Shown: positions 56,141 to 64,000 of the stretch, in pieces
Layout: each line of letters begins with the position of its first letter
How positions within the stretch are numbered: position 1 is the stretch's first letter
Source of the DNA: JADGGM01 sp035277485
GTDB lineage: Bacteria > Gemmatimonadota > Gemmatimonadetes > Gemmatimonadales > Gemmatimonadaceae
NCBI GenBank assembly: GCA_035277485.1
Contig: DATEKK010000226.1
Coordinates: 35,272-99,271 of the forward strand
Direction: 5' to 3'
DNA length: 64,000 nucleotides
Made by a program: the position numbers and the translations under genes
The notes under the pieces: model-generated
Told to the model about the DNA's origin: nothing
Databases searched by the model: none
The model's input: the letters and a program-made list of their open reading frames with translations, nothing else

Positions 56141-58087
56141 TCAGCGGTCGCCGCCGGGCGCACCGATGGCGTCACCGTCGTCGACAATGTGTGGGGTGAC
56201 CAGGATCAGGAGATCCGTCTTGTCTTCCTGGGTCCGCGTCTCACCGAACAGCTTGCCGATGAAGGGGAGATCGACCAGGAGCGGAATACCGGACTTCGAC
56301 TGTTGAACCTGCGTTGTCGTTAGGCCGCCAATGACCGCGGTCTCGCCGTCGCCCACGAGCAGCTCGTTGTCCGCGCTCTGCTTGAGGAACGTGTAGCCGA
56401 GGTCCGACGCAGCGGGTTGGAGCTGCGAGCGCTCCGCGTGCAGCGTCATGAGGATCTTGCGGTTGTTCGTGATGTGGGGCGTCACCTTGAGGATGATACC
56501 GGTCTCCTTGAACTGCACCGTGGCGCGCGGCGCCGTGGCTCCCGTACCGCCCTGGCTGAGCGAGCCGAGGTCGACGATACGAATCGGCGTCTCTTCACCC
56601 GACAGGATCTGCGCTTCGCGGTTGTCGAGCGTGACGATGCTGGGCTCCGCCTCGACGTCCGACAAACGGACTTCCTGCAGCCCATCGAGGAACGCCGTGA
56701 GGTTGAACTTGCCTAACGCGGTCGAGAAGATGAGGGACAACGCGGGGTCGACCACGCGCTGCGTGGCGTTCGAAATCGCCGCGAGCGAGTTGCCGCCGAT
56801 GTTGATGACCTGTGTGTTGGACGGGAACGGCGTTCCGACGACGGCGTCGGGCACACCATCGCCGTTCGAGTCGATCGGCTTGAAGGTGCTCGGGTCGGTA
56901 CGCTGCACGAGCTTATTGAAGAACGTGCCGTTGTCGCCCAGGTCATAGCTCACGCCGATGTCCTGGATGTTCGTGCGATCGACGAGAATGATCTTGGTCT
57001 TGATCGAGACCTGCGGCGTGCGAACGTCGAGGTCCTTCACGTAGTTGGCGATTTCCTCGAGACGCGACGGCACATCGGTCACGAGCAACCGGTTCGTGCC
57101 GGAGTCCGCGGTCACATCACCGCGCGTCTTGCACTCCGTGCTGCCGGTCGCGCCGTTCGGACCGGCTGCGCCCGGAGGGCAATCCTTGGAGAGCAGGCTC
57201 TTCACCGTGGAAACGAGCGAGCTCGCGCGGGCGTAGTTCACCGAGATGATGCGGGTCTGCACTGGTTCGGTGGCTTGCTGCTTGGCAATGTTCTCGTAGC
57301 TGTCGACGGAAATGATGCCGTCGGCGTCTTCTTTGGCGGCGTAGCCCTGCGACGACAGGATTGCGCGTAAGGCGACGTCCCAGGGTTGATCGCGAACTTC
57401 GGCGGAGACGTTTCCCGTCACGCCTTTGCCCGCGACGATCGTCCGGCCGGAGAAGACGGCGAAGCCTGCGATCACGTCTTTGATGTCGGTGTCCTGATAC
57501 GTGACCGTGATCCTGGGCTGCGACGACATCGCCGTCGAGCCATCGTGCGACGTGAGCTTGACCGACGTGTGGCGCGGCGAATCGGACGCGGGATCCGACG
57601 CCGCGGCATCCGCGGCCGCATCGAACGAATCGCCATCGCCCGCCGAGGCGCGCCAGGCGGTGAACGACGCTTTCGTCGTTCCGTTCGGGTCGAGCACGAC
57701 GTGCACTTCGTTCAGCGTGCGGTTGACGGTGTAGCTGTGTTGCCCGTCGAGGTCGATCACCAGGCGGACGATGTTGTCGCGGTACTGTGCGACGCGCACG
57801 TTGGTGATGCCGCCGCGCGCGACGCGATCGTACAGACGGCCTGTGGCGCCGAGCTTGGCGCCGCGCAGGTCGAGGACGATGCGAGGCGGACTGGCCAGCG
57901 AGAAATCATCGATGTCGACTGAGCCGTCGACGGCGACGACGACCTCAGCGCGCCCGGCCGCGGGCACGACGCTGAGGGACGTCACCTCACCGCCGCCTAA
58001 CTTGCCAACCGTCGCGGCGCGGGCGACGGACGCCTGCGCAGCGAGCGCGGCGAACGTCATTCCGATCAGCGCACAGACCCGCCTCAT
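56141..58087 (-). CDS. pilQ: Type IV pilus secretin PilQ
   Basis: PilQ is the outer-membrane pore through which the pilus leaves the cell. The 648-residue protein has a signal peptide (MRRVCALIGMTFAALAAQAS), one AMIN domain (about residues 40-125), a secretin/TonB short N-terminal domain (TYQDTDIKDVIAGFAVFSGR), N-type KH-like domains (SVNYARASSLVSTVKSLL) and the C-terminal secretin domain ending GIPLLVDLPFIGKLFGETRT and LLILVTPHIVDDG. An insert carries DSNGDGVPD (56846-56872), resembling calcium loops. It follows pilP with a four-base overlap. Confidence 0.96.
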   Translation of the reverse strand: MRRVCALIGMTFAALAAQASVARAATVGKLGGGEVTSLSVVPAAGRAEVVVAVDGSVDIDDFSLASPPRIVLDLRGAKLGATGRLYDRVARGGITNVRVAQYRDNIVRLVIDLDGQHSYTVNRTLNEVHVVLDPNGTTKASFTAWRASAGDGDSFDAAADAAASDPASDSPRHTSVKLTSHDGSTAMSSQPRITVTYQDTDIKDVIAGFAVFSGRTIVAGKGVTGNVSAEVRDQPWDVALRAILSSQGYAAKEDADGIISVDSYENIAKQQATEPVQTRIISVNYARASSLVSTVKSLLSKDCPPGAAGPNGATGSTECKTRGDVTADSGTNRLLVTDVPSRLEEIANYVKDLDVRTPQVSIKTKIILVDRTNIQDIGVSYDLGDNGTFFNKLVQRTDPSTFKPIDSNGDGVPDAVVGTPFPSNTQVINIGGNSLAAISNATQRVVDPALSLIFSTALGKFNLTAFLDGLQEVRLSDVEAEPSIVTLDNREAQILSGEETPIRIVDLGSLSQGGTGATAPRATVQFKETGIILKVTPHITNNRKILMTLHAERSQLQPAASDLGYTFLKQSADNELLVGDGETAVIGGLTTTQVQQSKSGIPLLVDLPFIGKLFGETRTQEDKTDLLILVTPHIVDDGDAIGAPGGDR

Positions 58088-58839
58088 TGCGACCTCGCTC
58101 TCGTGGAATCGTTGAGCGCCAGCGTTTCTTGCCGGCTGTATCCGAATTCTTCCAGGGTGAACGTGACGGACTTGAGGTCGATGCGCGCGACGCGCATGCG
58201 GCCTAACGTCTGCCCCGTTTTGACGCGGTACTGCTCCTTCGTCGACACGTCGCGCAGAATGGCGACGGATCGGCCAGCGGGATCGTAGATGACGACCACG
58301 AGCCGGAGATCGGAGACCATCGGTCGGAGGTCGCCGGACTCGATCAACGACACGAACGGATCGCGGCGTCCATCCGCGTTGTAGGAGAACGACTCGCGCA
58401 TGAGGCCGATTTCGTTCTTTCCGCCGCGCTCGGAGATCGATGTCGTGCCATCACCGTTCGGACCCTGCGCGGTGACCGTGAGCGTGTCCTTGCCCTTCGA
58501 TGCTGCAGAGTGTGCGGCACGATCAGCCGGTGCACGGCCGTGCGCCGCCGGTGTCGTGGCAGCGGCCGGCGTCGCCGCCTTCGGCTGCTCCGGCATCCGC
58601 GCGCTGCGATTCGACTCGGCGACACGTGTCGGCGTCGCCGGGGCTTGCGTGCGCGTCGGCGTTGCTGCCGGGCCGTCGGTGTTCTGCATCGCGGCGGTGT
58701 GCGCGTTCGTCGCTGCCACCACCCGGCGCGCCGCGTTCTTCGCGGCCGTTCCCGGGATCTGCTGCGCGCCTAACGATGCGGCAGCGCATGCGACGAAGGC
58801 CGCGACAAACGGCGCGAGCCTGAGAGTACGCATCATCAT
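58084..58839 (-). CDS. pilP: PilP-like type IV pilus assembly protein
   Basis: A 251-residue exported protein. The N-terminus MMMRTLRLAPFVAAFVACAA followed by SLGAQQ is a signal peptide; the usual PilP lipobox is not evident. A long Ala/Thr/Pro-rich linker (residues about 40-130) spans the periplasm. The C-terminal domain is PilP-like: YNADGRRDPFVSLIESGDLR, then RLVVVIYDPAGRSVAILRD and KTGQTLGRMRVARIDLKSVT. Three ATGs stand in a row at the start; the first overlaps the pilO stop. PilP bridges PilNO to PilQ. Confidence 0.85.
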   Translation of the reverse strand: MMMRTLRLAPFVAAFVACAAASLGAQQIPGTAAKNAARRVVAATNAHTAAMQNTDGPAATPTRTQAPATPTRVAESNRSARMPEQPKAATPAAATTPAAHGRAPADRAAHSAASKGKDTLTVTAQGPNGDGTTSISERGGKNEIGLMRESFSYNADGRRDPFVSLIESGDLRPMVSDLRLVVVIYDPAGRSVAILRDVSTKEQYRVKTGQTLGRMRVARIDLKSVTFTLEEFGYSRQETLALNDSTRARSQ

Positions 58840-59471
58840 GATTTCGCCCCCTTCTTCGCGGGAGGCTGATCGTCCGCATCTTCGGCGGGGTTGTGCGTCA
58901 CGAACGTCTGCAGTTGGAAGTGCGCCTCGATCACGGCCTGGCCTGGTGCGGAATGCGATGCCTTGGCGTTGGCGTTCGTCGAGAGGGTGAGCTGGACATT
59001 GACCGGCAGCACGATGCGCTGGAGTGAGCCGACGTTCGCGAAGAACTCGGCCAGCTGGTGATAGCCGCCAACGATCGCTATGCCGTAGCGGTACGTGTCG
59101 TAGTTGCTGCCTTCCTGCACAGGCTGCGGGTCGACCGACGCGAGATCGAGCCCCGCACGGCGCGCGGCGGTCGAGACCTGCTCGAGCAACGCGGGCACTT
59201 CGTTGCCGGCCGGCACCAGCGTGCGAATCAGCGAGAGGTTCTGCTGGTATGTGGCCAGTTGGGCGCGCAGCTCGCTCAAGTTGCCCTTGCTCATCTCGGA
59301 CTTGGCGCGCTGGTTCATCGTGACGAGCGTCTCGATGTGATCCTGCTGCTTCTCCAACGCAGCGGAGCGCGGCGAATAGACCATGTACCAGTAGAGACCG
59401 ATCGCCGCGATCGCGAGCACGCACACGAGCACGAGCGACTGTTCTCGCTGTCCTTTAGGCATCCCGGGCAT
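58836..59471 (-). CDS. pilO: Type IV pilus inner-membrane protein PilO
   Basis: A 211-residue bitopic protein of the alignment complex. One membrane helix follows a basic N-terminus (EQSLVLVCVLAIAAIGLYWY), then a coiled coil (LEKQQDHIETLVTMNQRAKS) and the ferredoxin-like periplasmic domain (VPAGNEVPALLEQVSTAARR, then YHQLAEFFANVGSLQRIVLP). The C-terminus is polar with PPAKKGAKS. ATG 59471 has GAGG six bases upstream; an in-frame ATG at 59462 is possible. It follows pilN after 3 bp and overlaps pilP. Confidence 0.93.
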   Translation of the reverse strand: MPGMPKGQREQSLVLVCVLAIAAIGLYWYMVYSPRSAALEKQQDHIETLVTMNQRAKSEMSKGNLSELRAQLATYQQNLSLIRTLVPAGNEVPALLEQVSTAARRAGLDLASVDPQPVQEGSNYDTYRYGIAIVGGYHQLAEFFANVGSLQRIVLPVNVQLTLSTNANAKASHSAPGQAVIEAHFQLQTFVTHNPAEDADDQPPAKKGAKS

Positions 59472-59474
59472 CGC

Positions 59475-60218
59475 TTACCTCACCGAAAGCGAGACAGGAA
59501 CGGTCTTGATCGCAGAAGGATCGGGCGCCTGGTACGAGGCATCCAACTGGAATTCCGTCACTTCCTTTCCGTCGGCGATGACGATCGATGACTTGACGAG
59601 CGTGACGTTCTGGATGAACGGCGACGCCTCGAGGAGCTTCATGAATCGGGTGAGTGCTTGGATGTCCACCGTTTGACCGACGATGTGCGCTTTGACCACC
59701 GGGATACTGGTGGTATCCACGGGCGGCGGACCTTTCGGCGCAGCCGCCTTCTTTCCTTTCGCGGGTGGCGGCGCTTCGTCTTGCTGCGCGGCCGTACTCG
59801 AGTTGCTCTGCACGACCGACGTGAGCCACGTCTCCGGCGGCAACGCACGGCTGATCTCATCCATCAGATGCGGCCACACGTAGCGCTTGTTGTCGAACGA
59901 CTTGATGAGATCGACCTGCCTAACCACCGAGTCGCGCTGCGTCTCGGCCTTCCGCTTCTGCACGATCACTGCAGTGAAGCGAATGGAATCCTGCTGCGCC
60001 GTTTGCAGCTGCGCGTCGAGATCGGACGCGCGCGCATTCTGGTGCAGGTACATGAAGCCCACCACGAGGACGGCCAGGAGGGCAGATCCGGCGGCGGCGA
60101 GCAAGTACGGATCCTTCACTCGCGAGACCGCTCCGGCTGCGAGGCCGGCCAGGTTCACGCCGGCGCCGCGGCTGCGCGACTTCTTCGCGCTACCCGGATT
60201 CAGATTGATTTGGATCAT
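59475..60218 (-). CDS. pilN: Type IV pilus inner-membrane protein PilN
   Basis: A 247-residue PilN. The cytoplasmic N-terminus starts MIQINLNPGSAKKSRSRG, fitting the PilM-binding INLLP-type motif, followed by one membrane helix (YLLAAAGSALLAVLVVGFMY). The periplasmic part has a coiled coil (ARASDLDAQLQTAQQDSIRF) and the PilN domain (RYVWPHLMDEISRALPPETW, then LTSVVQSN, RFMKLLEASPFIQNVTLV). A proline/lysine-rich insert near residue 150 is unusual. It sits 21 bp after pilM. Confidence 0.93.
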   Translation of the reverse strand: MIQINLNPGSAKKSRSRGAGVNLAGLAAGAVSRVKDPYLLAAAGSALLAVLVVGFMYLHQNARASDLDAQLQTAQQDSIRFTAVIVQKRKAETQRDSVVRQVDLIKSFDNKRYVWPHLMDEISRALPPETWLTSVVQSNSSTAAQQDEAPPPAKGKKAAAPKGPPPVDTTSIPVVKAHIVGQTVDIQALTRFMKLLEASPFIQNVTLVKSSIVIADGKEVTEFQLDASYQAPDPSAIKTVPVSLSVR

Positions 60219-60239
60219 TACGCGGCCTTCGCGATGAGA

Positions 60240-61283
60240 TCAGGCGACCTGGCGAAGCGCCAGCCCGATGGGGAGCATGAGGAGCGGAGCGACATCGTCG
60301 ATGACGAGCGAATCAAAAGCACCGTCACGTACTCGCAAGCGCTGCAGCGGGTTGGCTTGCTCCACCGGAATCCTCAGACGCGTCGCCAGCGCGTCCGTTA
60401 GGCCAGGGACGCGCGACCCGCCGCCGCTCGTGTACGCGGCGCGCAACTTGTTGGTCACGCGTGACGAGCTCGCGAGGAAGGCCGCGGCGCGCTCGATGCC
60501 GGTCGCGATCTCTTCGCCGCGCGTCTCCGTCACCGCCTGGAGGTGCGGCGAGCGATCGTAGCCCTGCAGCAGCCCATCCGCTTCCTCGGCGCTCAGCCCG
60601 CGTTCGCGCTGCAAGTCCTCGCGGAACCGGCGCGTGCCGACCGCGATGTCGCGCGTGAGGAGCGGGACGCCGTCTTCCATGATGTTGATGTTCGTCACCT
60701 CGTGGCCGATGTTCACGAGACAGACGACGCCGCTCATCGCTTCGGGGTAGTTGACCTCGAACGCGTTGTGCAGCGCGAATGCGTCCACGTCGACGACGCT
60801 CGGCGCGACTTCGGCGTCCGTTAGGAGGCGAAGCTTGTTTTCGATCAGGTCGCGTTTCGCGGCGACCAGAAGCACGTTCATCTCGAGGCCTTCCGCATCC
60901 GGGTCGAGGATCTGGAAGTCGAGCTCGACGGACTCCATGTCGAACGGCACGTGCTGCTCCGCTTCCCAGCGGATCAGCTCACGCGCTTGCTGTTCTTTCA
61001 CGCGATCGATCTGGATTTTCTTGATGATCACATCGCGTCCACCGACCGCGGTGATCACGGGACGGCCGCTGATGCCCGCCGCTGAGAGCGCGTTGCGAGC
61101 TGCTTCGGCGACGATACCGGGATCCATCACTTCGCCTTCGACGATGGCGTCGGCGAGAAGTGGAGCGATCGCCACTTTCGTCAGCTCAGGCTCGCCTTTG
61201 CCATGTTCGATGACGGCGACCTTCACGAGGCCGGAGCCGATATCGAGACCGATCGACGTCTTCTTGCGACCGAAGAGACCCAT
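60240..61283 (-). CDS. pilM: Type IV pilus ATPase-like protein PilM
   Basis: A 347-residue actin-like cytoplasmic protein that binds the PilN tail and joins the motor to the envelope complex. It begins MGLFGRKKTSIGLDIGSGLV, with the phosphate-1 loop GLDIGSG. PilM features include IKKIQIDRVKEQQARELIRW, then EAEQHVPFDMESVELDFQIL and VLLVAAKRDLIENKLRLLTD. The last third has GEEIATGIERAAAFLASSSR and AYTSGGGSRVPGLTDALATR. It heads pilMNOPQ. The 193-bp gap to the upstream gene holds a small hairpin but no ribosome site is obvious. Confidence 0.95.
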   Translation of the reverse strand: MGLFGRKKTSIGLDIGSGLVKVAVIEHGKGEPELTKVAIAPLLADAIVEGEVMDPGIVAEAARNALSAAGISGRPVITAVGGRDVIIKKIQIDRVKEQQARELIRWEAEQHVPFDMESVELDFQILDPDAEGLEMNVLLVAAKRDLIENKLRLLTDAEVAPSVVDVDAFALHNAFEVNYPEAMSGVVCLVNIGHEVTNINIMEDGVPLLTRDIAVGTRRFREDLQRERGLSAEEADGLLQGYDRSPHLQAVTETRGEEIATGIERAAAFLASSSRVTNKLRAAYTSGGGSRVPGLTDALATRLRIPVEQANPLQRLRVRDGAFDSLVIDDVAPLLMLPIGLALRQVA

Positions 61284-61338
61284 GGGGAGATCGTGCGGTG
61301 AATGGAGTGAGCGCGCGTTGAAACAGGAACTGCATTGC

Positions 61339-61355
61339 CGTCCGAATCACGGACG
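61339..61355 (-). promoter_or_regulatory. Hairpin in the leader of pilM
   Basis: CGTCCG and CGGACG arms enclose a 5-base loop, 56 bases upstream of the pilM ATG on the minus strand. No U-run follows, so it may be a leader stem-loop or the end of the preceding pilin transcript. Confidence 0.3.
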
Positions 61356-61476
61356 TGCGCACCATTGCGGATGCGGTCCGCTCGGTTACCAGTCACACGA
61401 CCCGATAAGGCGGAGGTAACTTCTGAACCGGGCGTGCAACACGTCGTATCGATCGACCGGGAACACGGGCCGATGG

Positions 61477-62604
61477 TCAGAACATCTCGGTCCACGAGTG
61501 GGTCACTTCAGGAAACGGTCGGGCGCCGGCGCGCGATGCCTGCTCGACTGCGCACGCCGAGTAGTGGATTTCGGATGCGCCGGCGAGTGAGACACGATCG
61601 GCCAACACGATCCCATCGAGTCGCGAACCATTTTCGAATCGCGCGCTCCCGCGCACGAGCAGGACGCCCGTAAATCGCGCGCCCGCAAGGAGTGTCAGGT
61701 TTCCATCGACGACCAGCATTCCCTGCCCCGCACCGCCTGTCAGATGCAGGTCTCCCGCGGCGTGCACGAGCGGAAAGAAGTCGGCACACGGTGAGTCCGC
61801 GCCAAGGACGCGGAGCGGGTCGCCGAAGTTTGCCGAAGCGTTAGCATCGCACGCGTCATTCGCGTCGATGGCCGGTGCTGGAGTAAGGTCGCTGCCGGGG
61901 ACGAGCGGGCGCCCAACGCTGGCAAGAAATGAGCGGTCCACCTGACCGAACTTGTCGGACGTTTCTGCGTTAGCGGCGAGCACGGTGTCGCGGAGCGTGC
62001 CGGCGGCGCGCAAGCACGGCAGCGGCGTACAGCCCGTGGTATCGATCGCCACGCCGGGCGGCACGCTGATGGCGGCGACAGTGGAATCCGGCGTTAGGCA
62101 GTCGCCGACGCCGGCGCCGAGCCCGCCCGTGATCGACGAGCCGTCGCTGACGGATAAGCCGGTGAGAGCAACGGCAGCCGCCGCAGGCATGCGCGGTCGC
62201 AACAGCGACAGTAGCAGCGACACTCGTCGCCGCGCGTCGCGGGGAGCCGTGCCCGCGATGCCTTGAGCAATGACCAGCGCGCTATAGGGCGTGAGTTTCC
62301 ACACCTGCGCCGTTGCGCGCGCGCCGCCCGCGAGCAGCTCGCTGTCAGAGGCAACGGCTCGTACGGGAGGCGCGGCGTTCCATGCAGAGCGCCAGCGTTG
62401 CGGCGATATGATGGTGTACGCGAGATGTTCTGCAGCCGCGAGTGCCCGAGCGCGTACGATTTGCGCGCTATCAATGCGTTCTTCGTGCAACGCGGCGAAG
62501 AATGAACCTGCCGCGAGCGCGCCGAGGATGGCGAGGATGACCAGCACGACGATGAGAGTTGCGCCGTGCCGGCGGCGATACGTGGCGGGATGTGCGGGTC
62601 TCAT
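61477..62604 (-). CDS. PilX/pseudopilin-like minor pilin
   Basis: A 375-residue protein. The N-terminus has the leader MRPAHPATYRRRHG and a pilin-type helix ATLIVVLVILAILGALAAGS with Gly-Ala at the likely cleavage site but no Glu5. An acidic coil (ALHEERIDSAQIVRARALAA) follows, as in PilX. The globular part is Ala/Ser/Asp-rich with several Cys pairs (DCLTPDS, CTPLPC, CDANAS) and a beta-helix-like end (GMLVVDGNLTLLAGARFTGV, then LLVRGSARFENGSRLDGIVL), like polymer-forming or bactofilin repeats. It lies 2 bp after the PilW-like gene. Confidence 0.7.
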   Translation of the reverse strand: MRPAHPATYRRRHGATLIVVLVILAILGALAAGSFFAALHEERIDSAQIVRARALAAAEHLAYTIISPQRWRSAWNAAPPVRAVASDSELLAGGARATAQVWKLTPYSALVIAQGIAGTAPRDARRRVSLLLSLLRPRMPAAAAVALTGLSVSDGSSITGGLGAGVGDCLTPDSTVAAISVPPGVAIDTTGCTPLPCLRAAGTLRDTVLAANAETSDKFGQVDRSFLASVGRPLVPGSDLTPAPAIDANDACDANASANFGDPLRVLGADSPCADFFPLVHAAGDLHLTGGAGQGMLVVDGNLTLLAGARFTGVLLVRGSARFENGSRLDGIVLADRVSLAGASEIHYSACAVEQASRAGARPFPEVTHSWTEMF

Positions 62605-62606
62605 GA

Positions 62607-63482
62607 TCAGTGGCGAGGGCGAATGGTGAGCAACACGGAGTCCGCGAATGCGCGCGACGTGATGCCCGGGACGTGCAGTTGCATCGCGCTCTCCGCGCGG
62701 AGCACGACGTCGATCCGAGCGACGCGATGAGGCTCACTGGTCGGCGCGCCCGCGCTGTCGAGAAAGCGAAACTGCAAGCCGGCCCGGGCATACGGGCCGC
62801 TCACGGGCTGCACTGTCGCACAAGGTGTGGCGCGCGTCGAGAGACAGTCGCGAAAACCGAGATACCATCCGCCGTCCGCGGCGCGATAGAGCTCGTACCG
62901 CGCGCGGCGAACGAACCGGAGCACAGCGCCCGCATCGATGTCGCGTGCGACGGGAGTTGCGACGCGAAGGGCCAGCGTCGGCGCCGGTGCGTCGGCAGCG
63001 ACGAAGTTGGGCGAGCACGCACGGCCGGACGTTGGAGCGGATGCCAGGGCGTGCGCGTGCCACCTTGCGGAATCGGCCGATGCGACGACGAGCAGGACGG
63101 TGTCGCCCGCTTCCGGCGCGACGATCCACGACGTCACGTTAGGCGCCGACGCTGTGTGCGCCGGAAATGTCAGCAGCGTGCGCGTGGAGTCGAGGCCGCA
63201 GAGAATCGAAAATCCCGTGGCCATCCGAAACTCGACAAAGCTGGCGCCCATGGAGTAGATCGCATCTCCGTTGGGTGCCGTGGACCGCAAGTCGTATCGC
63301 AGCGCGTCAGCACCTTCGCGAAGCGCACGGCGCGACTCCATGATTTGCTCGAGCGCGAACGCGAGGTGCTCGTGGCGGACGGCGATCGTGATGGCCGCCA
63401 GGCCCACAATGGTGGTGACGAGCAGTCCAACCATGAGCTCTACGAGCGTGAAGCCCGCATGCGAACGACGCGCGGTCAACAT
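62607..63482 (-). CDS. PilW-like minor pilin, second set
   Basis: A 291-residue prepilin. Leader MLTARRSHAG is followed by FTLVELMVGLLVTTIVGLAA with Glu5, the classic prepilin site. Then VRHEHLAFALEQIMESRRAL leads into a PilW-type globular domain with strand-rich sections (YSMGASFVEFRMATGFSILC). The last part (RVARIDVVLRAESAMQLHVP) matches the PilW C-terminal strand region. The start at 63482 overlaps the upstream PilV-like gene by seven bases. Together with its neighbours it forms a second minor-pilin set. Confidence 0.85.
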   Translation of the reverse strand: MLTARRSHAGFTLVELMVGLLVTTIVGLAAITIAVRHEHLAFALEQIMESRRALREGADALRYDLRSTAPNGDAIYSMGASFVEFRMATGFSILCGLDSTRTLLTFPAHTASAPNVTSWIVAPEAGDTVLLVVASADSARWHAHALASAPTSGRACSPNFVAADAPAPTLALRVATPVARDIDAGAVLRFVRRARYELYRAADGGWYLGFRDCLSTRATPCATVQPVSGPYARAGLQFRFLDSAGAPTSEPHRVARIDVVLRAESAMQLHVPGITSRAFADSVLLTIRPRH

Positions 63483-63835
63483 GGCGCCGCCGATTGGATG
63501 ACTTCTTGGAGAGGCCGGCCGGCCAGGCGATCTACGACCGTAACACTGTCGACAATTTCCTGGACGCTGTCGGAAACGGAAGCGTGCCACGCGGCGGACA
63601 CGCCGCGAGCGCTATCGCTGCCCGAAGACGAGTTACAACCGCCTCGATGAAGCAACTCGAGCCTGTTGCTAACGGCAGACGCGGCGCGCGACCGACGGTC
63701 GGCGGTGGTTTCGAGTCGCAGGCTCGCGACGCCAGTAGCGGCGATGCCGAGCGCGCCGATGCTGAGCAGGATGATAGCAGCGAGCGCTTCGAGAATGGTG
63801 GTGCCATGCCGGCGCCGATGTCGATGTTTGGTCAC
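63476..63835 (-). CDS. PilV-like minor pilin, second set
   Basis: A 119-residue prepilin. The leader VTKHRHRRRHG is followed by TTILEALAAIILLSIGALGI with Glu5. A short domain with a conserved-looking Cys near residue 67 (RGGCNSSSG) and one at the C-terminus (QSAAPC) follows. The GTG at 63835 has GGAGG eight bases upstream, which decides against the more distal TTG start. It is the first gene of the second set in view; the gene upstream ends at a terminator. Confidence 0.8.
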   Translation of the reverse strand: MTKHRHRRRHGTTILEALAAIILLSIGALGIAATGVASLRLETTADRRSRAASAVSNRLELLHRGGCNSSSGSDSARGVSAAWHASVSDSVQEIVDSVTVVDRLAGRPLQEVIQSAAPC

Positions 63836-63862
63836 GGCCACAACCTCCGTCAGGAGTGGACG

Positions 63863-63910
63863 TGCCAAAGAAAGCGCGCTTCGCCTGAATCGTATCAGCC
63901 GAAGCGCGCT
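63863..63910 (-). terminator. Rho-independent terminator of the gene entering from the right
   Basis: On the minus strand AGCGCGCTTCG ... CGAAGCGCGCT (63873-63910, 11-base perfect arms, 16-base loop) is followed by TTTCTTTGG. It lies between a short C-terminal coding fragment at the window edge and the PilV-like gene. Confidence 0.75.
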
Positions 63911-63964
63911 CGTCGAATCGAATCTACGCCGCGTTAGCCGCGGCCGATGCTGTCTCGACTCAGC

Positions 63965-64000
63965 TCAGTAGAGGTCGACCCAGGAGCGACCAGGCGTGAG
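63965..64000 (-). CDS. C-terminal end of a gene continuing past the window, possibly a pilin
   Basis: The last 36 bases encode LTPGRSWVDLY and a TGA stop on the minus strand. It ends 55 bases before the terminator hairpin, which supports a gene ending here. Too short to identify; a major pilin would fit the context but this is a guess. Confidence 0.3.
   Translation of the reverse strand, partial: LTPGRSWVDLY

Overview
The window is a chromosomal segment of a high-GC (about two-thirds G+C by eye), Gram-negative-type bacterium. The outer-membrane secretin PilQ, several lipobox lipoproteins and an S13 penicillin-binding protein indicate a diderm. Gene styles (many peptidases with Ala-Gln signal-peptide ends, a SARP-like regulator, TrmFO, AtpZ/AtpI, and a hugely over-used GTTAGGC/GCCTAAC word) fit Gemmatimonadota best. 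That assignment is inference from protein character, not from a marker gene. I saw no rRNA, tRNA, CRISPR array, insertion sequence or prophage.

Layout. 1-2789 (+): 3' part of a PBP4 carboxypeptidase, moeA and a methyltransferase, tightly packed. 2869-7596 (-): glutaryl-CoA dehydrogenase, ETF beta and alpha, and ETF-quinone oxidoreductase, i.e. acyl-CoA electrons to quinone. 7633-9905 (-): SprT-like protease, metallophosphoesterase, exported hypothetical protein. 10027-14655 (+): CstA transporter, an exported S9 peptidase and the CstA partner YbdD, an apparent peptide-use operon. It is followed by a 93-bp inverted repeat filling the convergent intergenic gap. 14929-21619: a YVTN lipoprotein, DUF885 protein, LeuA-like enzyme, a divergent M20 peptidase, a nucleotidyltransferase and a cupin. 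21730-25024 (-): ATP synthase Z-I-B-E-F-H, with no F1 alpha, gamma, beta or epsilon genes next to it. 25250-32471: BsuPI-domain protein, MoxR ATPase, a tandem pseudokinase-kinase, dUTPase and a SARP-like regulator.

32492-38359 (-): gcvT, mogA, a sigma-54 activator with a degenerate receiver, an unknown protein behind a palindromic promoter, a 23-codon micro-ORF with a near-perfect Shine-Dalgarno, and a membrane HD-GYP protein. 38491-42682 (-): four type IV pilin-like genes. 42955-53465 (-): argF, then the old cluster aroC-aroK-DUF494-topA-trmFO-xerC-(membrane protein)-hslV-hslU read in transcription order. 53638-64000 (-): a second minor-pilin set, pilMNOPQ and a large lipoprotein downstream of pilQ, closed by a clear Rho-independent terminator.

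The main themes are protein and peptide turnover, acyl-CoA respiration, and type IV pilus assembly with nearby regulators. The most unusual signals are the GTTAGGC word, the long hairpin, the micro-ORF coupled to the HD-GYP gene, the tandem pseudokinase-kinase and the PilQ-linked lipoprotein.
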